From: JALOAT01 sp041677345
GTDB taxonomy: Bacteria > Pseudomonadota > Gammaproteobacteria > Thiohalomonadales > Thiohalomonadaceae
DNA length: 28,500 bases
Direction of reading: 5' to 3'
Assembly: GCA_041677345.1 (NCBI GenBank)
Contig: JBAYQE010000028.1
Location: forward strand, 1 to 28,500
The position numbers were made by a program, and so were the translations under genes. The notes below the pieces were generated by a model. That model ran no database searches. It was not told the DNA's origin and worked only from the letters and a program-made list of their open reading frames with translations. Shown here in pieces: positions 8,078-15,516 of the stretch. How positions within the stretch are numbered: the first letter of the stretch is position 1; each line of letters starts with the position of its first letter.

Positions 8078-8878
8078 ATGGACTGGATTCTGCTCCTCAA
8101 GGGTTTCCTGCTCGGTCTGGTGGAAGGGGCCACAGAGTTTCTTCCCGTTTCCAGCACCGGCCACCTCATCATCGTCGGCGACTTCCTCGACTTCAACGGC
8201 GCAGTCGCCAAGGTGTTCAGCATCGCCATCCAGCTCGGTGCCATCCTGGCCGTCTGTTGGGAGTACCGTGAGCGCATCGAGCGGGTGGTGAAGGGGCTCG
8301 GCAGTGATCCTGTGGCGCAGCGTTTCACCATCAACCTGTTGGTGGCGTTTCTTCCAGCCATGGTGCTGGGCCTGCTGTTCCACCGCATCATCAAGGACCA
8401 TCTGTTCAATCCCTTCAACGTCGCCATGATGCTGGTGATCGGCGGCGTGGTGATCCTGTGGGTAGAGCACTTCTACAACCGCAAGCACCATATCGAGACC
8501 GTGGACGACATGCGCTGGACAGATGCGCTCAAGGTGGGCTTCGCGCAGTCGGTGGCCATGATCCCGGGTGTGTCGCGCTCCGGAGCCACCATCATCGGCG
8601 GTTTATTGTTCGGACTCTCACGCAAGGCCGCTACGGAGTTCTCGTTCTTCCTGGCCATCCCCACCATGGTCGCGGCGACCACCTATGACGTGTACAAGAA
8701 CTGGGCCCTGCTGCAACCGTCGGACCTGCCGCTGTTCGTCGTCGGCTTCCTGACGGCCTTCGTGGCGGCACTGGTGGCGGTGAAGAGCCTGCTGCGTTTC
8801 GTCGCCAACCACAGCTTCATCGGCTTCGCCTGGTACCGCATCCTGTTCGGCGGAGTGCTGCTGGCCTATTTCTACTGA
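8078..8878 (+). CDS. uppP: Undecaprenyl-diphosphatase UppP (BacA)
   Basis: A 266-residue inner-membrane enzyme that removes a phosphate from undecaprenyl diphosphate, recycling the lipid carrier for peptidoglycan and other envelope polymers; extra copies give bacitracin resistance. Both signatures are complete: EGATEFLPVSSTGHL (residues 16-30, with the two key glutamates and the serine/threonine/histidine) and PGVSRSGAT (163-171, with the conserved arginine). About eight hydrophobic segments and the length of 266 residues fit the family. ATG 8078 is preceded by AAAGG at 5 bases; a GTG two codons earlier is also possible. The next gene begins 7 bases after its stop, so the two are likely translated from one mRNA. 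Confidence 0.97.
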   Translation: MDWILLLKGFLLGLVEGATEFLPVSSTGHLIIVGDFLDFNGAVAKVFSIAIQLGAILAVCWEYRERIERVVKGLGSDPVAQRFTINLLVAFLPAMVLGLLFHRIIKDHLFNPFNVAMMLVIGGVVILWVEHFYNRKHHIETVDDMRWTDALKVGFAQSVAMIPGVSRSGATIIGGLLFGLSRKAATEFSFFLAIPTMVAATTYDVYKNWALLQPSDLPLFVVGFLTAFVAALVAVKSLLRFVANHSFIGFAWYRILFGGVLLAYFY

Positions 8879-8885
8879 GGCATCC

Positions 8886-9563
8886 ATGCGCGTGCTGGAA
8901 CGTCCCATCGCCATCGACGGCAGCAGCGTCAGTTCGGTGTGGGCGGTGCCCCCCGACTGGCGAGCGGGTGCAGGCACGGCCATTGTCATCGCCCACGGCG
9001 CCGGCAACGACATGCGCGCGCCGTTCATTGCACAACTGCACGCGGCCCTGGCCGCGCGCGGCCTGCTCGGCGTGTGCTTCAACTTTCCCTACAAGGAACG
9101 TGGGGCCAGGGCGCCCGACCGTGCCCCGGTGCTCGAGGCAACCTGGCGCGCCGTGTTGGCTGCCGTGCGTGCTGATGCGCTGGCGCCGCGCCGCATCATC
9201 CTCGCCGGCAAGAGTATGGGCGGGCGCATGGCCTCGCACATCGTGGCCCAGGGTGAGCCCTGCGACGGCCTGGTATTCTTCGGCTATCCACTGCATCCTG
9301 TGCGTCAACCACAGAAGCTGCGCGCGGAGCACCTCGCGCGTGTGGGTTGCCCCATGTTGTTCATTCAGGGAACGCGCGACACGCTGTGCGATCTCGGCCT
9401 GCTCCGGCAGGTGCTCACACCGCTTGCCACACCGCACACCCTGCATGTCATCGAGGGTGGTGATCATTCCTTCAAGGTGCCACGCAGCAGTGGCCGCAGC
9501 CAGGATGCCGTCATGGCCGAGATCGTGGATACCACCGTTTCCTGGATCCATGCGCTGGATTGA
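8886..9563 (+). CDS. Alpha/beta hydrolase of the KANL3/Tex30 type
   Basis: A 225-residue cytoplasmic hydrolase of the dienelactone-hydrolase-like KANL3/Tex30 group. The fold is visible as IVIAHGAGNDM (oxyanion strand and loop, 33-43), GVCFNFPYKERG, the nucleophile elbow GKSMGG (Ser110), GYPLHP, IQGTRD (Asp165) and GGDHSF (His194), giving a complete Ser-Asp-His triad. The substrate is not known for bacterial members. It starts 7 bases after uppP, and the spacing suggests co-transcription; no functional link between the two is established. There is no signal peptide. Confidence 0.88.
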   Translation: MRVLERPIAIDGSSVSSVWAVPPDWRAGAGTAIVIAHGAGNDMRAPFIAQLHAALAARGLLGVCFNFPYKERGARAPDRAPVLEATWRAVLAAVRADALAPRRIILAGKSMGGRMASHIVAQGEPCDGLVFFGYPLHPVRQPQKLRAEHLARVGCPMLFIQGTRDTLCDLGLLRQVLTPLATPHTLHVIEGGDHSFKVPRSSGRSQDAVMAEIVDTTVSWIHALD

Positions 9564-9717
9564 GGCTTCGCCTCTGGCGAATAGAGCCTGAGCACGGAAG
9601 CGCTACAGAGTCTGCGGAGAACGCGGGGTGTGCGGCTCGAAGGCTGTTGAAGGTTCCGCGCCATCCCTGCCGTTGTGATCCGTTTCCGAAAGCCTCCGTG
9701 GCGGTCTTGGCGCGTGC

Positions 9718-10056
9718 TCAGCTGAGGGCGAGCCTGCTTCGCAAGGCGGCATCGCTGGCACGGATGGCGTCGGCGAGCGCATCCTTGGTCGCAGGCGTGA
9801 TCGGCTGCGCGGCAAGCGCTTGCAAGCAGGCATCCAGGTGTTCAGTCAGGGCTGCGGCGACCCGCTGCGGGTCCAGCGGCACGGTCGGTGCCGGGGCGCC
9901 CGTGCTGTCGTCGACGGATTGCAGCACGGCGGCGCGCGGTACCAGGCGACTGCTTCCCGTGACTTCGTGCACGGCCAGCAAGGGGCTGGTCTTGCGCCAG
10001 ATTTCACCGTTCCAGCGAAAACGCTGGCCGATGGCAAGATGATTGAATTTGGGCAT
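9718..10056 (-). CDS. Small conserved protein of unknown function
   Basis: A 112-residue protein beginning MPKFNHLAIGQRFRWNGEIW and continuing KTSPLLAVHE and SRLVPRAAVLQ. The first half has the look of a small beta-barrel module (short strands with an aromatic FRWNGE turn); the second half, after a proline-rich linker, is a predicted alanine-rich helical region. I have the impression that similar N-termini occur in small proteobacterial proteins, but I cannot name a family. The start at 10056 was chosen because the sequence becomes ordinary protein from there, while the upstream part of the frame (to 10116) looks like random GC-rich coding. No signal peptide or membrane segment is seen. Confidence 0.6.
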   Translation of the reverse strand: MPKFNHLAIGQRFRWNGEIWRKTSPLLAVHEVTGSSRLVPRAAVLQSVDDSTGAPAPTVPLDPQRVAAALTEHLDACLQALAAQPITPATKDALADAIRASDAALRSRLALS

Positions 10057-10209
10057 GGCAGCTGCGCGCGGGTGGGATGTCGGGGCAACTGTCATGCAGG
10101 ACGGGCGTAAAGGCAAGCGGCGATCACGGTGGCACGTCCGACCATGTACCGCTCGCGGGGGAGGGCTCCTGGCGGAGGAAGGTCACCGGCAGGCGCCGGG
10201 CCCTGGGCA

Positions 10210-10234
10210 GGAAGGCCGTACCCGACGGCCTTCC
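10210..10234. terminator. Perfect hairpin downstream of the DUF2892 gene
   Basis: GGAAGGCCGT (10210-10219) and ACGGCCTTCC (10225-10234) form a perfect 10-base stem with a 5-base loop, 10 bases beyond the stop of the minus-strand DUF2892 gene. There is no T-tract. Its place between two minus-strand genes suggests termination or 3'-end protection of the DUF2892 mRNA. Confidence 0.5.
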
Positions 10235-10244
10235 CGACCGGCGC

Positions 10245-10427
10245 TCACTTCTTGGTACAGACACCCACCAGCGGGTACAGCGGGCAAAAGCCCATGAGAC
10301 CCGTGGCCAACGGCACCACGCCGATCCAGCCCCAGGCCGGCAGCGTGCCCGCCAGCGTCAGGCCGATGAGTGCCACACCAGCGACGATGCGAAGGGTCTT
10401 GTCCATTCCACCAACGTTCTGTTTCAT
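10245..10427 (-). CDS. DUF2892 (YgaP-like transmembrane) small membrane protein
   Basis: A 60-residue protein with the full DUF2892 pattern: N-terminal KQNVGGMDKTLRIVAGVALI, a second hydrophobic segment GWIGVVPLATGLMGFCPLYPLVGV and a basic end. Two membrane helices are expected. In E. coli YgaP the same helical pair anchors a rhodanese domain; here it stands alone, as is common. The conserved GFCPLYPL cysteine-proline turn is present. ATG 10427 is preceded by GGAGGTG at about 7 bases. It is divergent from rsuA, with 73 bases between the two start codons, so the promoters must share that space. Confidence 0.88.
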   Translation of the reverse strand: MKQNVGGMDKTLRIVAGVALIGLTLAGTLPAWGWIGVVPLATGLMGFCPLYPLVGVCTKK

Positions 10428-10500
10428 CGAGTGCACCTCCGTTAGAGACGTGGCAACATTCTGCGCCCCCGGCCCAGTCCGCCACAGTGACAAAATCACA

Positions 10501-11211
10501 ATGCCCCTACGCCTTGACCGCTTTCTCGCCCATGCCGCCGGGCTCACCCGGAGTCAGGCACAGCGTGCCGTGCGCGGTGGCGAAGTAACCGTAGACGGTG
10601 TGGTGGTGCGCGACCCGTCCGCTCAGATCGGGCCCGGGCAGGCCGTCACCTGCCGCGGCCGGCCCGTGGTCGCCCAGGGAGCACGGTACTTCATGCTGTA
10701 CAAACCCGCCGGTGTGGTCTCGGTGACCACGGACGCACTGCATCCCACGGTGCTGGACCTGATTCGGGAAACCCGCAAGGAAGGCCTGCACGCGGCCGGG
10801 CGCCTGGACCTGGATGCCACGGGACTGGTGCTCATCACGGATGACGGGGGCTGGTCACACCGGGTGACCAGCCCCCGCCGCAAGTGCGCCAAGCGCTACC
10901 GCGTGACCCTGGCCGAACCGCTCACGCCGGCGGCTGCGGCACAACTGGCCGCGGGCATCGTGTTGCGCGGCGAGGACACACCGACCGCACCCGCGTCGCT
11001 CGAACCCCTCTCCGCTACCGAAACATGGATCACCATCAGCGAAGGCCGCTATCACCAGGTCAAGCGCATGTTCGCCGCAGTGGGAAACCATGTGCTGGCC
11101 CTGCATCGCGATCGCATCGGCCCGGTGGTGCTGGATCCTGCCCTCGCCCCCGGTGAATACCGGCCTCTCACCCCCATCGAGATCGCCGCTCTGGGTGGGT
11201 GCGGCGGCTGA
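10501..11211 (+). CDS. rsuA: 16S rRNA pseudouridine(516) synthase RsuA
   Basis: A 236-residue enzyme that isomerises uridine 516 of 16S rRNA to pseudouridine. It aligns with E. coli RsuA nearly end to end: S4 RNA-binding domain (residues 1-60, RLDRFLAHAAGLTRSQAQ), the RYFMLYKPAGVVS strand, the catalytic motif GRLDLDATGL with Asp103, DDGGWSHRVTSPRRKC, and the C-terminal EGRYHQVKRMFAAVGNHVL followed by APGEYRPLT, which are specific to the RsuA rather than the RluB/RluE branch. The start at 10501 gives the expected length and the PLRLDRF N-terminus; no strong ribosome binding site is visible. Divergent from the DUF2892 gene. Confidence 0.95.
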   Translation: MPLRLDRFLAHAAGLTRSQAQRAVRGGEVTVDGVVVRDPSAQIGPGQAVTCRGRPVVAQGARYFMLYKPAGVVSVTTDALHPTVLDLIRETRKEGLHAAGRLDLDATGLVLITDDGGWSHRVTSPRRKCAKRYRVTLAEPLTPAAAAQLAAGIVLRGEDTPTAPASLEPLSATETWITISEGRYHQVKRMFAAVGNHVLALHRDRIGPVVLDPALAPGEYRPLTPIEIAALGGCGG

Positions 11212-11414
11212 CACGGAAACCAGCCCAACACCAAGACACGCGATGCAGATCGAGGGACTCGTTTCCCACTGCCCTCTGCTCGCGTCGCCGGATTCCGTTT
11301 CCTGCGTCACTATGCCTTTACCTGCGCGCTTCGCTGGCCCATCATCCCTGCACAACGCCTTACAAGACGTAATGTTCACGCCTGGTCCGGCATTGACCAT
11401 TCGGGGGAACCACC

Positions 11415-12488
11415 ATGACGCTCCAGCAGTTGCGCTGTGTACTCGAGGTCGTCAGACAGCAGCTCAATATCACCGCTGCGGCGCGCGCGCTGCATACCTC
11501 GCAACCGGGAGTGAGTCGGCATATCCGCATGCTGGAAGACGAGTTGGGCCTGCGTATCTTCGGGCGCAGCGGCGCGAGCCTCTCCCACGTGACGCGGGAA
11601 GGGGCGGCCATCGTGCAGTTGGCGCAGGACATGCTCGCCACGGCGGAGAAGATCCGCGCCACTGCCGCCGAGTTTCGCGACCCGGGCACAGGCACGCTCA
11701 GTATCGGCACCACCCACACCCAGGCACGCTACGTGTTGCCGCCGGTGGTGTCCCGCTTCGCCGCACGCTATCCCAAGGTGCGCCTGTGCGTACATCAGGG
11801 CACACCGCGCCGCGTGGCTGAAATGGCGCATCAGGGGGAGGTGGATCTGGTGATTGCCACGGAAGCCATCAACGAATTCGACGACTTGATGGCGTTGCCG
11901 TGCTATTCATGGGAGCACTGCGTGGTCGTGCCTCATGAGCACCCGCTGTGCGGGCAACCGCGGCCGAGCCTGGAGACCCTGGTGCATTATCCCTTCGTCA
12001 CCTACACCTCGGGCTTTACCGGCCGCGCCCATATGGACCAGGTATTCGCCGCCGCCGGGCTCACTCCGAACGTGGTCTTCACTGCCTCCGACGCCGATGT
12101 GATCAAGACCTATGTGCGACGTGGCATGGGCATCGGCATCGTGGCGGCCATGGCCATCGACCCGGCGCTGGATCGCGACTTGTGCGCCATCGATGCCGCA
12201 CACCTCTTCCCCTCCAATGTCACGCGCATCGGCCTGCGCCGCGATGCCTTTCTGCGTCGCTACGGGTACGACTTCATCGAGGGATTTGCGCCTCACCTCA
12301 AGCCCGATGCGGTCATGGTGGCGGCCGCTCTGAATGACCGGGCGGCAGTGGATGCGCTGTTCGCACCCGTCCCGCATTACAGCTTGCAGACCGGGCCGGC
12401 CAGGCAAGGTGATGACACCGCCACGCCGGCGTCGGCGCGCACGAGCCGGGATCCGTCTGCGTGGGAATGGACGACTCCGCCGGGGTGA
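11415..12488 (+). CDS. cysB: CysB-type LysR family transcriptional regulator
   Basis: A 357-residue regulator of sulfur assimilation; in enteric bacteria CysB binds N-acetylserine and activates sulfate uptake and cysteine synthesis genes. The winged-helix domain is MTLQQLRCVLEVVRQ through TSQPGVSRHIRMLEDELG, with the IFGRSG turn, and the effector domain has LSIGTTHTQARYVLPPVV (about 94-111), GEVDLVIATEAI, FVTYTSGFTGRAHMDQVF and DADVIKTYVRRGMGIGIVAAMA, all CysB/Cbl hallmarks. GGGGGA is 6 bases before ATG 11415. The last 30 or so residues (after HYSLQTG) exceed the usual CysB length of about 324 and are low-complexity. CysB and Cbl cannot be separated with certainty here, but a lone copy favours CysB. 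Confidence 0.92.
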   Translation: MTLQQLRCVLEVVRQQLNITAAARALHTSQPGVSRHIRMLEDELGLRIFGRSGASLSHVTREGAAIVQLAQDMLATAEKIRATAAEFRDPGTGTLSIGTTHTQARYVLPPVVSRFAARYPKVRLCVHQGTPRRVAEMAHQGEVDLVIATEAINEFDDLMALPCYSWEHCVVVPHEHPLCGQPRPSLETLVHYPFVTYTSGFTGRAHMDQVFAAAGLTPNVVFTASDADVIKTYVRRGMGIGIVAAMAIDPALDRDLCAIDAAHLFPSNVTRIGLRRDAFLRRYGYDFIEGFAPHLKPDAVMVAAALNDRAAVDALFAPVPHYSLQTGPARQGDDTATPASARTSRDPSAWEWTTPPG

Positions 12489-12540
12489 CGCGCAAGAAAA
12501 AAAACGGCTTCCACACCGCTACACCTACCCGTTGCGCAGC

Positions 12541-12586
12541 AAAAAAATCGCCCACTCGGGCCCTCCCATACCAACCCGATGGGCGA
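12541..12586 (-). terminator. Rho-independent terminator of the tusA-like/DUF3579 operon
   Basis: Read on the minus strand, TCGCCCA-TCGGG pairs with CCCGA-GTGGGCGA across a short loop and is followed by seven T (the A-run at 12541-12547). It lies 23 bases after the DUF3579 stop, the normal place for an intrinsic terminator. On the plus strand the order is reversed, so it would not serve cysB in the same way. Confidence 0.85.
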
Positions 12587-12609
12587 ATGGTGGCAAGCGA
12601 ACGCAGGAC

Positions 12610-12927
12610 TCAGGATTCGTGCAACTGCAGTCCGTTGTCGGCGCCAAAGGCCCGGAGAAATGCGTACAGCCGGGGGTCCGAGGAGGCCAGTTTCTGGTCG
12701 ATGGCCACCGCCGGCACCCCGTCGGCGATGACCACCCTGACCATGGGGTGAGACTTCAGGCGACCCTCCGGTCGGCAGGCGGCGGCCGCTGTGGCGAGGC
12801 GCTGGGCCCAATCACTGGGGCGGAACAGTTGCCCCCCTTCCGTAATGCCCCGGATGACCAGTCGTGCCTGCGCGGGCACATCATCATGCCCACGTGCTTG
12901 CGCCGAACATGTGGCGTTCACTGCCAT
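12610..12927 (-). CDS. DUF3579 family protein
   Basis: A 105-residue cytoplasmic protein with the DUF3579 pattern: LVIRGITEGGQLFRPSDWAQRLA (residues 23-45), VRVVIADGVPAVAIDQKL and a DPRLYAFLRAFGADNGLQL ending. Function is unknown; the family is found mainly in beta- and gammaproteobacteria. It starts only 2 bases after the stop of the double-TusA gene, and the ribosome binding site GGAAGG lies inside that gene's last codons, so translation is probably coupled. A strong terminator follows. The pairing suggests a link with sulfur transfer, but that is inference from position only. Confidence 0.85.
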   Translation of the reverse strand: MAVNATCSAQARGHDDVPAQARLVIRGITEGGQLFRPSDWAQRLATAAAACRPEGRLKSHPMVRVVIADGVPAVAIDQKLASSDPRLYAFLRAFGADNGLQLHES

Positions 12928-12929
12928 GA

Positions 12930-13412
12930 TTATTGCCTTCCTATCAGAAACACATGGCCCGCCATGCCTTCGTGGCGGTGTGCCAGGAGCAGGACCTGCG
13001 GTGAATTGGCCGCCCACGCACCCACATCGGCGGGCGCACTGGTGCAATCGGTGCGCAGTTTCAACACCGCACCGCGGCCCATGTGGCGCATGCGGCGGCG
13101 CGCTTCGATGACGGGCAGCGGGCAGCGCGCACCGCGCATGTCGAGTTCGTCGGAGACAATAGGCGCCGGCGCACACCGTACGCTGAGAATGCGCACACCA
13201 CCGCGCACATCCACGGCAATCAGTTCGCCGCCGCATGCGCACAGGCTCATGAGCAGGGCGCCGTCGCTGTAATCAGGATCGAGTACCAACTGCAGCAGTT
13301 CACCCGGGGCCAGTTGCTGCAGGTGCCAGCGCAGCGCCGCACGCGGCTGGCGATGCTGGAAGCCGCGCAGATCCAGCACGGTGGTTACGGCTAGGGTCGT
13401 CCCGTGACGCAT
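12930..13412 (-). CDS. Tandem TusA-like sulfur-carrier protein, first domain degenerate
   Basis: A 160-residue protein with two TusA-like (SirA) folds. Domain 2 (residues 89-158) has the normal start ELDMRGARCPLPVIEAR with the sulfur-carrying cysteine at Cys97 in the CPxP box and a second cysteine at 123. Domain 1 (12-79) aligns to it (VLDLRGFQHRQPRAALRWHL) but has His20 and Arg21 where Cys-Pro should be, so it cannot carry persulfide. TusA proteins pass sulfur in tRNA thiolation and, in sulfur oxidisers, in the sulfane-sulfur oxidation route. Single-domain TusA is about 80 residues. GGAGGAG lies 8 bases before ATG 13412; the DUF3579 gene follows directly. The two-domain reading is from internal alignment by eye. 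Confidence 0.85.
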   Translation of the reverse strand: MRHGTTLAVTTVLDLRGFQHRQPRAALRWHLQQLAPGELLQLVLDPDYSDGALLMSLCACGGELIAVDVRGGVRILSVRCAPAPIVSDELDMRGARCPLPVIEARRRMRHMGRGAVLKLRTDCTSAPADVGAWAANSPQVLLLAHRHEGMAGHVFLIGRQ

Positions 13413-13511
13413 GACATCGGCTCCTCCAGGCTTTGCGAAACGTGCAAGAAAAGCTAGCAGCAGGACAGGTTTTCCAGAAATCAATCGTTCGCCTAGGGCA
13501 AGAACTTCTTG

Positions 13512-14864
13512 TTATCGCATGCGGCGTGCCGCCGCCGTGGTTGCCACACGCTGATCGCGCAGCAGGGCAGCGCTGACGGTCACGGGCCAGGGTGGATCGG
13601 CCGGCGCCAGGGCGCGCAGGCGTGCCGGCAGACGGGCCACCTCTGCGGCGGCATGGGCGCGCAGCAGGTCCAATCCGGCAGCCTCATGCAGGCGGCGACC
13701 ACCGCGCATCACCAGCTGCAGCAGCGGGCGGCCAGGCAGCAGTTCGTCGCTGCGGCCGATGATATCGGCCATGTCTGTGTCACCTTCGGCGCAGCGGAAG
13801 ATCTGTTTGCGACCCGGCAGGATAGGCTTGCCCGCGGACAGCTTGATCCGCCCGGTGCCGGCATAGGCGGCGAGCTTGTAGGCGATGTCCAGGTCGGGTG
13901 CATCACTGGACACGCCCATGCTAGTGCCCACACCGAAGCCATCGATGGGCGCGTCCGCGTCCAGCAGGGCGGCGATGGCATCTTCGTCCAGGCCGCCGCT
14001 CGCGACGATGCGCACCCGTTCGAGGCCGGCCGCATCCAGCATGCGCCGCGCCTCGCGCGCCAGGCCGGCGAGGTCGCCGGAGTCGAGTCGCACTGCGCTG
14101 ACCGTGAAGGCGTCACCGAGGCGTCGTGCCAGTTCGATCACATGCGCGACGCCGCGCAGGGTGTCATAGGTATCCACCAGCAGCACCGTGCCCGGAAAGC
14201 GGTGCGCGAAGGCCGCAAAGGCCATGGCCTCGTCGTCGTGTGCCTGGATGAAGCTGTGTGCCATGGTGCCGCTCACGGGTACGCCATAGTCGCGGCCGGC
14301 CAGTACGTTGGAGGTGGCGGCCACGCCGGCGATGTGGAAGGCGCGCGCGGCCTTGAGTGCGGCATCGATGCCGTGCATGCGCCGCGCGCCGAAGTCGATT
14401 ACCGGGCGGCCCCCGGCCGCGGCCACCACGCGCACCGCCTTCGAGGCGAGTACCGTCTGCACGCCGATCTGGTTCATCACCAGGGTCTCGACCCATTGGC
14501 CCTCGGGCAGAGGCGCCACCACCTCCAGGATGGGTTCGTTGGCGAATACCGGCGTACCTTCCGGGACGGCGTAGACATCGCCCGTGAAGTGCACGTCGGC
14601 GAGCCGGGCGATGAAGCCGGGGGAAAACCTGCCCAAGGAGGCGAGATAGCGGCGGTCCTCATCGGTGAAGCGCAACATCTCCAGTTGCTCCAGCAAGGTG
14701 TCCAGGCCACAGGCCAGGAGAAAATTCCTGCGCGCCGGCAGCCGGCGCACGAACAGGGTGAACACCGCCTGCTGGGTCAGGCCTTCCTCGAAATAGGCCT
14801 GCAGCATGGTCAGCTCGTACAGGTCAGTGAACAGCCCCAGGCCTTGGCCAACGCCGCCGCTCAT
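13512..14864 (-). CDS. pncB: Nicotinate phosphoribosyltransferase
   Basis: A 450-residue enzyme of NAD salvage that joins nicotinate to phosphoribosyl pyrophosphate, with ATP hydrolysis, giving nicotinate mononucleotide. Motifs: LFTDLYELTMLQAYFEEG at the N-terminus, FVRRLPARRNFLLACGLDTLLE, GTPVFANEPILEV, NQIGVQT, DFGARRMHG, GVAATSNVLAGRDYGVPVSGTMAHSF (with the histidine that is phosphorylated in the family), LLVDTYDTLRGV, VRLDSGDL, ASGGLDE and GFGVGTSMGVSSDAPDLDIAYKL. The length is normal. The start at 14864 gives the standard N-terminus; the ribosome binding site is poor. It lies 25 bases after the macrodomain gene stop, so both are probably one operon. Confidence 0.95.
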   Translation of the reverse strand: MSGGVGQGLGLFTDLYELTMLQAYFEEGLTQQAVFTLFVRRLPARRNFLLACGLDTLLEQLEMLRFTDEDRRYLASLGRFSPGFIARLADVHFTGDVYAVPEGTPVFANEPILEVVAPLPEGQWVETLVMNQIGVQTVLASKAVRVVAAAGGRPVIDFGARRMHGIDAALKAARAFHIAGVAATSNVLAGRDYGVPVSGTMAHSFIQAHDDEAMAFAAFAHRFPGTVLLVDTYDTLRGVAHVIELARRLGDAFTVSAVRLDSGDLAGLAREARRMLDAAGLERVRIVASGGLDEDAIAALLDADAPIDGFGVGTSMGVSSDAPDLDIAYKLAAYAGTGRIKLSAGKPILPGRKQIFRCAEGDTDMADIIGRSDELLPGRPLLQLVMRGGRRLHEAAGLDLLRAHAAAEVARLPARLRALAPADPPWPVTVSAALLRDQRVATTAAARRMR

Positions 14865-14889
14865 GCCGTCAGTGCCACGCTGTCCCGCT

Positions 14890-15402
14890 TCACGGTATCC
14901 GTTCCTGCAATGTGCGCAGGTACAGTTGCAGGTCTTGCTCGCCGTGCAGCACGAAACGGATGTGCACGACCCGGGTGAGCCGGGCCAGCTCATCCAGCAC
15001 GGCCTGTACGGCAACGCCCGCGGCGGCTTCCTTTGGATAGCCGAACGCGCCGGTGGAAAGGGCGGGAAAGGCAATGCTTTTCAAGCCGTGGTCCTCGGCC
15101 AGGCGCAAGGCGTTGCGGTAGCAGTCGGCGAGCAGTTCGTCCGCCGGTTCATCGCGCCCGTACACCGGACCGAGGCAATGGATGACGTACCGGTTGGGCA
15201 ACCGGTGGCCGCCGGTGATCACCGCCTCGCCGGGCGCGATGGGCGCGAGCGGCCGGCCTTCCTCTTCCAGACCGGGACCCGCGGCGGCATGGATGGCACC
15301 GGCGACACCGCCGCCCGGGCGCAGTTCCGCATTGGCGGCATTGACCACAGCATCCATGTCTGGCTGAGCAATGATGTTTCCGCTCACGCATTCGATGATC
15401 AC
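14890..15402 (-). CDS. Macrodomain protein (ADP-ribose binding or O-acetyl-ADP-ribose deacetylase type)
   Basis: A 170-residue single macrodomain, in the size class of E. coli YmdB. Visible signatures: VSGNIIAQPDMDAVVNAANAEL (with the Asn-Ala-Ala-Asn loop), GGGVAGAIHAAAGP, GEAVITGGHRLPNRYVIHCLGPVY, and SIAFPALSTGAFGYP, which bind ADP-ribose. Such proteins bind or hydrolyse ADP-ribose derivatives, including O-acetyl-ADP-ribose and ADP-ribosylated proteins. I chose GTG at 15402 so the protein begins (M)IIECVSGN, as family members do; no ATG is available upstream without non-homologous residues. It precedes pncB in one direction and is divergent from the DUF488 gene, with 114 bases between. Confidence 0.9.
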   Translation of the reverse strand: MIIECVSGNIIAQPDMDAVVNAANAELRPGGGVAGAIHAAAGPGLEEEGRPLAPIAPGEAVITGGHRLPNRYVIHCLGPVYGRDEPADELLADCYRNALRLAEDHGLKSIAFPALSTGAFGYPKEAAAGVAVQAVLDELARLTRVVHIRFVLHGEQDLQLYLRTLQERIP

Positions 15403-15516
15403 GCCCCAGATTTCCCTGCGATACACGGCATCCCCTCCCGTTGGGAGCACCTGTTTCAAGGTTGGCAGAGCGCGGGCGGCGATCCACCGCACACCTATGC
15501 TGTGATCGGGGGCAGC

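Noticed and set aside
12334..13272. A 312-codon plus-strand open frame overlapping the cysB end and the tusA-like operon
   Set aside because: It runs through the terminator and antisense to two recognised families (TusA and DUF3579).
13509..14978. A 489-codon open frame on the plus strand across pncB
   Set aside because: Antisense shadow: the minus strand encodes every nicotinate phosphoribosyltransferase motif.
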